Positions 1 to 5,029 of a stretch of 5,358 nt of DNA are shown here, piece by piece (position 1 is the first letter of the stretch; each line of letters begins with the position of its first letter). The stretch is from contig JAFTBD010000123.1 in assembly GCA_017455385.1 (NCBI GenBank), positions 1-5,358 on the forward strand, given 5' to 3'. This DNA comes from Clostridia bacterium. Lineage in GTDB: Bacteria; Bacillota; Clostridia; Christensenellales; CAG-1252. The notes under the pieces are model-generated. The model saw nothing but the letters and a program-made list of their open reading frames with translations. It did not search any database and was not told where the DNA came from. The translations under genes and the position numbers were made by a program.

Positions 1-2239
1 GGACGTGATAAAGGGTGGTATAAGCCGCCGCCTTGTCCTCGGTCATCTCACTGCCCCAATAACGCTCACGGCAACGGCGAACGTACCAGTTGGAGAGTTC
101 GTCCGTGAAGTCGCCGATCATACGCGCGCTCTCGGTGATCTTATAGTCCGCGAGGTAGTCGTCCACGCTCTTGACGAGGGTATTCAGACGGCTGAGGACC
201 CAGCGATCCATCAGGCTGAGCTTGCACTTGTCGAGGGAATATTTCGCGGGTTGATAATCGTCGATGCCCGCATAGAGCGCGAAGAACGCATAGGTATTCC
301 AGAAAGTTCCCATGAATTTGCGCTGAGCCTCGGACACCGCCTCCGCGTAGAAACGGGACGGAAGCCACGGCGCGCTACCGGTATAGAAATACCATCTCAC
401 TGCGTCGGCGCCCTGCTTATCGAGGACGCTCCACGGGTCGACGACGTTGCCTTTATGCTTGCTCATTTTAATGCCGTCTTTATCTCCCACGTGACCGAGA
501 ACGATACAGTTCCTGAACGGCGCTTTATCGAAAAGGAGCGTGGAGATCGCCATCAGGGTATAGAACCATCCGCGCGTCTGATCCACCGCTTCGCTGATGA
601 AGTCCGCGGGGAAATGTTTCTCGAAGGCTTCTTTATTCTCAAAAGGATAATGGAGTTGCGCGAAGGGCATGGAGCCGCTGTCGAACCAACAGTCCATCAC
701 CTCGGGCGTACGTTTCATCGTGCCACCGCATTCGCAGGGGAACGTGATGCGGTCGATATACGGGCGATGGAGCTCGGACGGAAGAGTGCCGGAGAGCTCT
801 TTCAGCTCCGCTTTGCTGCCGACGACGTGGGATTTGCCGCACTTGTCGCAGACCCACACGGGGAGCGGCGTGCCCCAATATCTCTCACGAGAGACGCCCC
901 AATCGATGACGTTCTCGAGGAAGTTGCCGAATCTGCCCGAACCTATGGTGGGCGGGATCCAATTCACCTGTGCGTTATTCTTGAGGAGGTTATCGTGCAC
1001 GGCGGTCATCTTGATAAAATACGAACTGCGCGCATAGTAAAGGAGCGGCGTGTCGCAACGCCAGCAGAAAGGATAGCTATGCGTATGGAGTTGCTTCTTG
1101 AAAAGGAGACCTTTCGCCGCGAGCTTCTCGATGATAGACTTGTCACCGTCTTTCGCAAATACGCCTTTAAGATCATAGACCGCGTCGACGAATCTACCGC
1201 GCTCATCCACGAGCTGCACGAACGGAAGACCGTATTTCCTGCCGACTTTCGCATCGTCTTCACCGAAAGCGGGCGCGATATGAACGATACCGGTGCCCTC
1301 GGTGAGGGTGACGTAGGGATCGAGCGTGACGTAATAGGCTTTCGCGGCTTCTTTCGTGCCTTTGATATAGTCAAAGAGCGGCTCGTATTGCTTGTGCTCG
1401 TATTCACTGCCCTTTCTGACGTCCACGATCTCGGCGCCTTCGCCGATAACGGTGGGAACGAGAGCCGCCGCCATGATGTAAGTCTCGTCGCCGACTTTGA
1501 CGCGGGCGTAATCTTCCGCCGCGTTCATACAGAGCGCAACGTTCGAGGGAAGCGTCCAAGGGGTGGTCGTCCAGGCGAGGTAATAGGTATTCTCCTCTCC
1601 CACGGCGCGGAACTTCGCGATAACGGTCATGTCCTCCACGTCCTTATATCCCTGCGCGACTTCGTGCGAGGAAAGCGCGGTGCCGCAACGCGGGCAGTAC
1701 GGGACGATCTTGTGTCCTTTATAGAGCAGACCCTTGTCGTTGATGGTCTTCACCGCCCACCACACGGACTCGATGTAATTGTCGTCGTAGGTGACGTACG
1801 GATTGTCCATATCCGCCCAGTAACCGACGCGGTCGCTCATGCGCTCCCATTCGCCTTTATACTTCCAGACGCTCTCTTTGCACTTCTTGACGAAAGGCTC
1901 GATGCCGTAACGCTCGATGTCCTGCTTGCCGTCCATGCCGAGCATCTTCTCCACTTCGAGCTCGACGGGGAGACCGTGGGTGTCCCAGCCTGCTTTACGC
2001 TCGACGTGATAGCCTTTCATCGTGCGGTAACGGGGAATGATGTCCTTGATAACGCGCGTCAAAATGTGTCCGATATGCGGCTTGCCGTTGGCTGTCGGAG
2101 GACCGTCATAAAAGGTGTATTCTTCCCTGCCCTCATTCGCTCTCACGCTGGCGCGGAAAACGTCATTCGCTTTCCAGAAGTCGATGACTTCTTTCTCACG
2201 ACCGCAAAAATCCAATCCCGTATCAACTTTATCAAACAT
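1..2239 (-). CDS. ileS: Isoleucyl-tRNA synthetase, 3' end cut off by the window
   Basis: Class I aminoacyl-tRNA synthetase that charges tRNA-Ile with isoleucine in the cytoplasm. The visible 746 residues start MFDKVDTGLDF and stay open to the left edge. The Rossmann-fold signature PHIGH is at residues 54-58 and KMSKH at 591-595. Between them lies the CP1 editing domain, with GTGIVHIAPAFGEDD ending at Asp329, the aspartate region used to hydrolyse mischarged Val-tRNA. Two cysteine clusters, C182/C185 (YCPRCG) and C464/C467 with C502/C504, look like zinc knuckles. The anticodon-binding domain begins around residue 640 (NWYVRRCRERYW is visible). The sequence style (YCPRCGTALSSHEVAQGYKD, APAFGEDD) suggests the long clade-2 IleS of about 1040 residues, so roughly 70% is present. 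The HIGH motif is canonical, not the swapped GXHH form reported for mupirocin-hyper-resistant IleS2. ATG at 2239 is supported by AAAGAGG at 2253-2247, 7 nt upstream. No T-box is visible. The identification is very secure; the clade is inferred. Confidence 0.97.
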   Translation of the reverse strand, partial: MFDKVDTGLDFCGREKEVIDFWKANDVFRASVRANEGREEYTFYDGPPTANGKPHIGHILTRVIKDIIPRYRTMKGYHVERKAGWDTHGLPVELEVEKMLGMDGKQDIERYGIEPFVKKCKESVWKYKGEWERMSDRVGYWADMDNPYVTYDDNYIESVWWAVKTINDKGLLYKGHKIVPYCPRCGTALSSHEVAQGYKDVEDMTVIAKFRAVGEENTYYLAWTTTPWTLPSNVALCMNAAEDYARVKVGDETYIMAAALVPTVIGEGAEIVDVRKGSEYEHKQYEPLFDYIKGTKEAAKAYYVTLDPYVTLTEGTGIVHIAPAFGEDDAKVGRKYGLPFVQLVDERGRFVDAVYDLKGVFAKDGDKSIIEKLAAKGLLFKKQLHTHSYPFCWRCDTPLLYYARSSYFIKMTAVHDNLLKNNAQVNWIPPTIGSGRFGNFLENVIDWGVSRERYWGTPLPVWVCDKCGKSHVVGSKAELKELSGTLPSELHRPYIDRITFPCECGGTMKRTPEVMDCWFDSGSMPFAQLHYPFENKEAFEKHFPADFISEAVDQTRGWFYTLMAISTLLFDKAPFRNCIVLGHVGDKDGIKMSKHKGNVVDPWSVLDKQGADAVRWYFYTGSAPWLPSRFYAEAVSEAQRKFMGTFWNTYAFFALYAGIDDYQPAKYSLDKCKLSLMDRWVLSRLNTLVKSVDDYLADYKITESARMIGDFTDELSNWYVRRCRERYWGSEMTEDKAAAYTTLYHV

Positions 2240-2265
2240 ACGTATGCCTCTTTATAATGAAATTC

Positions 2266-2284
2266 GCATCGGGGAGCCCGACGC
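2266..2284 (-). other. Short hairpin between the NYN gene and ileS
   Basis: On the minus strand GCGTCGGG pairs with CCCGATGC around a 3-nt loop, 8 pairs including one G-U. It sits in the 51-nt gap between the NYN stop codon and the ileS start. What follows is GAATTTCATT rather than a clean U-run, so it is at best a weak terminator or attenuator. It could also act as an mRNA-end stabiliser for the upstream gene. The pairing is seen directly; any function is inference. Confidence 0.35.
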
Positions 2285-2290
2285 GTTTAT

Positions 2291-3046
2291 TTACTTCAAC
2301 CTGATCAATATTTTATTCACTTTGCCGTTATCGCCGACAGGGACACGGCTGATCTCGAAACACGTGAAGGTGGAGACGAGATCGATGAGCTTCGTATAGC
2401 CGTAATTCCTCGTGTCGAAGTCCGGCATCCTCTTGCTGAGATTATTGCCGACTTCCGCCAATGAGACCCAGCCTTCCTCGTTGCCGATGCTATTCACGAT
2501 GTCCTTGATCATCGACTTGACCTTCTTCATCGAGGCGCTTTCGACGGCGGGCTTGCGCTCCTTTTTCACCGTTTGCTTCGGGGCGCCTTCCTTCTCCTCT
2601 CTGTCCTCGGGCGTATAGAGCACCTCGAGGTAGACGAATTTCTCGCAGGCTTTGATGAAAGGCTGCGGCGTCTTCTTCTCACCCATGCCGATGACGAGCA
2701 TTCCCGCCTCTCTGAGTCGGATGGCGAGGCGCGTGAAGTCGCTGTCCGAGGTGACGAGGCAAAAACCATTCACCTTGCCGGAATATAAAATATCCATCGC
2801 GTCGATGATCATCGCGCTGTCGGATGCGTTCTTGCCGCTGGTGTAACTGTATTGTTGGATGGGGGTGAAGGAATAGACCAATAAAGAGTCTTTCCACTTT
2901 TTGAGCTGGCTGTTCGTCCAATCACCGTATACGCGTTTATAGGTGGGAACGCCGTAATTCGTGACTTCGTCGAGGAGGACCTCAGCGTATTTCTCCGATA
3001 CGTTCTCCGCGTCCACCAAGACGGCGATCTTATTATCTCTGTCCAT
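2291..3046 (-). CDS. NYN-domain putative ribonuclease with OST-HTH/LOTUS-like C-terminus
   Basis: Predicted cytoplasmic RNA-processing protein of the DUF88/LabA-like group, 251 aa. Residues about 5-145 form a NYN (PIN-like) nuclease domain. The expected acidic metal-binding residues are visible: D12 in AVLVDAEN, D76 in NASDSAMIIDAMD, and D101/D103 in VTSDSDF. A charged linker (about 146-172, rich in Lys and Glu) joins it to an OST-HTH/LOTUS-like winged helix at about 173-250 (GWVSLAEVGNNLSKRMPDF, then NYGYTKLIDLV), a domain class linked to RNA binding. The chosen start is ATG 3046, with GGAG 5 nt upstream (3055-3052) and the NYN core beginning immediately after. A longer reading frame opens at 3112, but its first residues are not NYN-like and it would begin inside the SRP RNA. 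The gene lies 44 nt downstream of the SRP RNA and 51 nt upstream of ileS, on the same strand. Substrate unknown; domain calls come from motif reading only. Confidence 0.88.
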   Translation of the reverse strand: MDRDNKIAVLVDAENVSEKYAEVLLDEVTNYGVPTYKRVYGDWTNSQLKKWKDSLLVYSFTPIQQYSYTSGKNASDSAMIIDAMDILYSGKVNGFCLVTSDSDFTRLAIRLREAGMLVIGMGEKKTPQPFIKACEKFVYLEVLYTPEDREEKEGAPKQTVKKERKPAVESASMKKVKSMIKDIVNSIGNEEGWVSLAEVGNNLSKRMPDFDTRNYGYTKLIDLVSTFTCFEISRVPVGDNGKVNKILIRLK

Positions 3047-3059
3047 ATTATCTCCGTAA

Positions 3060-3075
3060 TGCGGCATCAGCCGCA
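3060..3075 (-). other. Perfect 6-bp hairpin between SRP RNA and NYN start
   Basis: TGCGGC and GCCGCA pair around a 4-nt loop, reading on the minus strand. It lies 15 nt after the inferred SRP RNA 3' end and 4 nt before the GGAG ribosome binding site of the NYN gene. It is followed by TTACGG, not a U-run, so it does not look like a normal intrinsic terminator. It may mark a processing point or affect translation initiation of the downstream gene. The structure is visible; the role is a guess. Confidence 0.4.
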
Positions 3076-3090
3076 GGTATATTTGGGGGT

Positions 3091-3357
3091 ACCGTGCATC
3101 TTTTTTTGACAAACGTCACCGAAGCGGACGCAAGCGCAGGTGGCTACTCCGAAGCAACCTTATGGCACACAACGAACATTGCTTAGTGCTGCTACCGTCA
3201 AGTCCTGACACGGTTCACAAGACGTCGTTGCATAAGACACCGGGATCAACGCTCCTTACGCCGCTCAGCCTTCCATAACGCAAGCCGAGAAAAGCATTCT
3301 GCCCCACTGTAGCGGATTGTGGGTATAGGGCACCGCTGGCTCCCCGCATAGCACGGT
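3091..3357 (-). ncRNA. ffs: Signal recognition particle RNA, large bacterial type (Alu + S domains)
   Basis: RNA scaffold of the SRP, which with Ffh targets nascent membrane and secreted proteins to FtsY and the Sec translocon. The 5' end ACCGTGC pairs exactly with GCACGGT at the 3' end, giving a transcript of about 267 nt, close to the roughly 270 nt of Bacillus subtilis scRNA. The 5' Alu domain shows GGGGAG, AGCGGTGCCC and CAATCCGCT, with AGCGG/CCGCT and CCCAC/GTGGG forming the two Alu stems. The S domain carries the Ffh-binding internal loop: GTCAGG at 3209-3204 facing AGCAGC at 3193-3188, preceded by GTGAACC. CTTATG/CATAAG and CAACGA/TCGTTG form the lower S-domain helix. The apical loop reads ACT-TGAC-GGT, so the tetraloop seems to be UGAC rather than GGAA. 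Large SRP RNA with an Alu domain points to Bacillota. Identification rests on remembered conserved motifs and pairing, not a covariance search, but the agreement is extensive. Confidence 0.95.
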
Positions 3358-3363
3358 ATCATC

Positions 3364-3392
3364 ATTATATCACGCGTACAGACGCAAAACAA
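3364..3392 (-). promoter_or_regulatory. Sigma-A-type promoter of the SRP RNA gene
   Basis: On the minus strand, TTGTTT (3392-3387) and a perfect TATAAT (3369-3364) are separated by exactly 17 nt. TGA immediately before the -10 box gives an extended -10 (TGnTATAAT). Counting from the -10 box puts +1 at 3357, the very A where the closing helix of the SRP RNA begins, so no 5' trimming seems needed. Upstream, 3395-3423 is A/T at all but one position, placed where an UP element would be. The -35 box is weak (TTG conserved only). The promoter fits a strongly expressed stable RNA. Confidence 0.82.
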
Positions 3393-3394
3393 GC

Positions 3395-3423
3395 GTTTTA
3401 TTTAAATAAATAAATATCATTAT
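3395..3423 (-). promoter_or_regulatory. A/T-rich UP-element-like stretch upstream of the SRP RNA promoter
   Basis: 28 of 29 positions are A or T, the exception being a C at 3418. It starts 2 nt upstream of the -35 box of the SRP RNA promoter. UP elements that bind the RNA polymerase alpha C-terminal domain occupy this position at rRNA and other strong promoters. It lies in the divergent intergenic region, so it could equally serve the plus-strand gene at 3513, for which no clear -35/-10 pair was found. Composition is observed; function is inferred. Confidence 0.4.
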
Positions 3424-3488
3424 CGGGTGTGCTACGCGCAGATAAACTCGAGAAATATCGAACCCGCTCGAAAGAAAGCATAAAGGGC

Positions 3489-3496
3489 GGAGGGGG
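3489..3496 (+). promoter_or_regulatory. Distant purine-rich ribosome binding site before the SPOR-like gene
   Basis: GGAGGGGG is the only Shine-Dalgarno-like sequence ahead of ATG 3513 but lies 16 nt away, longer than the usual 5-10 nt. An in-frame TAA at 3498-3500 blocks any earlier start in this frame. A GTG at 3508 is better spaced but is in another frame that closes after 72 codons with no recognisable product. Translation may therefore be weak, or the leader may fold to shorten the gap. Confidence 0.4.
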
Positions 3497-3512
3497 CTAA
3501 TATAGTAGTGAT

Positions 3513-4388
3513 ATGGGAAAGAGCGAAGGCTACGATAAATACAGATACGACTCGCGGGTACTCTACGGAACGGTGTCGGACGGGACAGGAGAGCACGCCG
3601 TGGAAGACGTCCGAACGCCGCGGGAAATGCGACTACAGGAACATAGCAAACGTGAAGGAAATGCCGGCGGCAAAGGAAGAAAAAGAGCCATCGTCCTCTG
3701 TCTTATCCTCTTTCTCTTCGCGCTGACAGTCTTCCTCGCGGACGTATTGAAAGGCGGCTCCATATCCTCGTACGTAGCGCTATTCGGCGGGAAAAGCGAG
3801 AAGCGGACGACCTATTACGCCGTCTATGCGACACACTCAACGGACGCAGGAATCTCCTACAAAAACGCCGCGGCGATACAAGCGGAAGGCGGCGCGGGAT
3901 ACGTGATGAAATGCGGCGAAGAATACTACGTGATGGTCAGCGCCTATCCAAGCGAAGCGGAAGCAAATAGTGTGGTGGAAAAACACCGCAATTACGGGAT
4001 AACGGAAATAAAAATATATGACTTTTCCGCGGAGAGGCACCCTACCCTTGCCTCCGCGGAAAGCGGAAAAGACCTTTACAAAAAAGCATACGAGGCGCTA
4101 TACGGCGCGGCGAACGAAATGGCGTCAGGACTGTACGGCGCCTCGGAACTGAAAAAGAAACTCTCGCCGACTCGCGAAGAGATCGCCGCCTACGAAGAAA
4201 GTTTTCGCGGCGCCGTCTCGGGGAGCGAAGACGCGGTCGCCATCGAATACAAGGTGCAACTCAAAGAAATGCTCGCCGCATTCGACAATCTCCTCTCCCA
4301 CGATAAAGATCTCGTCGCGGAAGCGCGATATTATTCCGTGATGATACTGCATTCCTATTCCCTTTTCACCGAAAAGTATTTCAAATAG
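3513..4388 (+). CDS. Single-pass membrane protein with SPOR-like domain
   Basis: A 291-residue protein not recognised as a named family. Residues 1-57 are hydrophilic, ending in the basic stretch KGRKR. A single membrane segment follows at about 59-77 (AIVLCLILFLFALTVFLADV), predicting N-terminus in, C-terminus out. Residues about 101-170 resemble a SPOR domain: YYAVYATHST, a helix with NAAAIQAEGGAGYVMKCGEEYYVMVSAYPS, then a second helix and the strand TEIKIYDF. SPOR domains bind glycan strands stripped of stem peptides, often at division or sporulation septa. Residues about 183-291 are predicted helical, with no motif I recognise. The topology fits a cell-envelope or septal role, but this is inference. 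The start is ATG 3513, bounded by an in-frame stop at 3498, although the ribosome binding site is far away. It is divergent from the SRP RNA and 75 nt upstream of the best dCMP deaminase start. Codon use supports real coding throughout. SPOR assignment is moderate. Confidence 0.82.
   Translation: MGKSEGYDKYRYDSRVLYGTVSDGTGEHAVEDVRTPREMRLQEHSKREGNAGGKGRKRAIVLCLILFLFALTVFLADVLKGGSISSYVALFGGKSEKRTTYYAVYATHSTDAGISYKNAAAIQAEGGAGYVMKCGEEYYVMVSAYPSEAEANSVVEKHRNYGITEIKIYDFSAERHPTLASAESGKDLYKKAYEALYGAANEMASGLYGASELKKKLSPTREEIAAYEESFRGAVSGSEDAVAIEYKVQLKEMLAAFDNLLSHDKDLVAEARYYSVMILHSYSLFTEKYFK
4024..4062 (+). repeat. Intragenic inverted repeat in the SPOR-like gene
   Basis: TTTCCGCGGA (4024-4033) is perfectly complementary to TCCGCGGAAA (4053-4062). 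After a 2-nt bulge (GA, 4034-4035) four further pairs form, GGCA with TGCC, around a 9-nt loop. The stem has 14 pairs in all. It lies in coding sequence for the linker between the SPOR-like domain and the C-terminal helical region, producing a repeated Ser-Ala-Glu in the protein. The arms contain the palindrome CCGCGG. No poly-U follows, so it is not an intrinsic terminator. Confidence 0.7.
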
Positions 4389-4398
4389 CGCAAGAAGG

Positions 4399-4427
4399 TT
4401 GAAAACGCGGAGAAAATATGATACAGT
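4399..4427 (+). promoter_or_regulatory. Candidate promoter for the dCMP deaminase gene
   Basis: TTGAAA (4399-4404, five of six matches to TTGACA) is followed 17 nt later by TACAGT (4422-4427, four of six matches to TATAAT), in the gap after the SPOR-like gene. It would start transcription near 4434, leaving about 30 nt of leader before ATG 4464. Matches this good occur by chance, so read-through from the upstream gene remains possible. Confidence 0.35.
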
Positions 4428-4453
4428 ATAGGAAACGGCGATATGCCGAATAC

Positions 4454-4459
4454 GGAGAG
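4454..4459 (+). promoter_or_regulatory. Ribosome binding site that favours the ATG 4464 start
   Basis: GGAGAG precedes ATG 4464 with about 4-6 nt spacing. The alternative in-frame ATG at 4443 has AGGAAA at 4430-4435, spaced 7 nt, but would lie only about 9 nt after the candidate transcription start. The downstream start also gives the N-terminus MDKWDDRFM, close to the usual dCMP deaminase beginning. Confidence 0.5.
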
Positions 4460-4463
4460 ACGT

Positions 4464-4919
4464 ATGGATAAGTGGGATGATAGGTTCATGGATCTTGCAG
4501 AGAAAGTGGCTACTTGGAGCAGTTGCTTTCAGGAAAACAGACAGGTCGGCGCTGTGATCGTCAGAGACAAGCGCATCATGACCACCGGCTATAACGGCGC
4601 GGGAAGCGGCATCGTCAGTTGCAAAGAGCGCGGCGAATGTTTGAGGCGCAAACTGAATATCCCGAGCGGTACGAGGCACGAGATCTGCTATGCGGTACAC
4701 GCCGAGCAGAATGCCATCATCCAAGCCGCAAAACTGGGCGTCAGCGTAGACGGCGGCACCCTGTATTGCACCCATCAGCCTTGCAGCATTTGCGGCAAAA
4801 TGATCATCAACAGCGGGATCCGCAGAGTCGTTTTCAAGTACGGTTACCCTGACGATTTTTCGATGGAAATGTTCAAAGAAGCGGGCGTCAAGGTGGAGAA
4901 ATACGGCGACGAAGAATGA
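4464..4919 (+). CDS. comEB: Deoxycytidylate (dCMP) deaminase, ComEB-like
   Basis: Zinc-dependent cytoplasmic enzyme converting dCMP to dUMP, which feeds thymidylate synthase and so dTTP supply. The 151-residue product has the cytidine/deoxycytidylate deaminase signature: H79-A-E81 (VHAEQNAI) supplies the zinc-binding His and the proton-shuttling Glu, and PCSIC supplies Cys107 and Cys110. VGAVIVRDKRIMTTGYNGAGSG is the usual N-terminal core, including the GYNG turn. Cys53, Cys59 and Cys75, just before the HAE motif, resemble the second structural zinc site of this family. Length is normal. The start at 4464 is chosen for its ribosome binding site and family-like N-terminus; ATG 4443 would add seven residues (MPNTERR). 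The gene follows the SPOR-like gene on the same strand and ends 19 nt before a strong terminator. The name comEB is that of the Bacillus homologue and does not imply a competence role. Guanine or other CMP/dCMP-type deaminases are less likely. Confidence 0.94.
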   Translation: MDKWDDRFMDLAEKVATWSSCFQENRQVGAVIVRDKRIMTTGYNGAGSGIVSCKERGECLRRKLNIPSGTRHEICYAVHAEQNAIIQAAKLGVSVDGGTLYCTHQPCSICGKMIINSGIRRVVFKYGYPDDFSMEMFKEAGVKVEKYGDEE

Positions 4920-4938
4920 CCGAACAAGCGCAAAATTC

Positions 4939-4972
4939 AGCCGCGTTACGAAGCGTAGCGCGGCTTTTTTTT
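4939..4972 (+). terminator. Intrinsic terminator after the dCMP deaminase gene
   Basis: AGCCGCGTTACG (4939-4950) pairs with CGTAGCGCGGCT (4954-4965), 12 pairs including one G-U, closed by a 3-nt AAG loop. It runs into eight consecutive Ts (4965-4972). This is a textbook Rho-independent terminator for the plus strand. On the minus strand the stem is followed by GAATTTTG, a short T-tract, so it may also stop the convergent permease transcript, whose stop codon is about 65 nt away. Confidence 0.95.
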
Positions 4973-5029
4973 GCAAAACAGTTTTCTCGTAATAGTCGAA
5001 TATTTCCGAATATTTTATTGTTAATAAAT

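Noticed and set aside
5..2257. 750-codon open frame on the plus strand
   Set aside because: It lies antisense to ileS, whose minus-strand translation has HIGH, KMSKH and editing motifs. The plus-strand product has no recognisable domain and is a codon-bias shadow.
3101..3107. Run of Ts that could be read as a plus-strand terminator tail
   Set aside because: No stable GC-rich stem precedes it on the plus strand. On the minus strand it is the A-run inside the 3' arm of the SRP RNA.
3047..3112. N-terminal extension of the NYN protein to a start at 3112
   Set aside because: It would begin inside the SRP RNA, the added residues are not NYN-like, and the internal ATG at 3046 has a well-placed GGAG.
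3415..3420. TATCAT as a -10 box for the SPOR-like gene
   Set aside because: No acceptable -35 sequence lies 16-18 nt upstream. The match may simply reflect the A/T-rich block that fits better as an upstream element of the SRP RNA promoter.
3478..3504. GCATA followed by GGCTAATATA, resembling a sigma-F/sigma-G forespore promoter ahead of the SPOR-like gene
   Set aside because: It would put the ribosome binding site inside the promoter spacer and leave almost no leader, so the resemblance is probably chance.
4443..4463. Upstream ATG start for the dCMP deaminase
   Set aside because: Possible, but the ribosome binding site is weaker, the candidate promoter leaves too short a leader, and the seven extra residues are not typical of the family. 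Kept as an alternative only.
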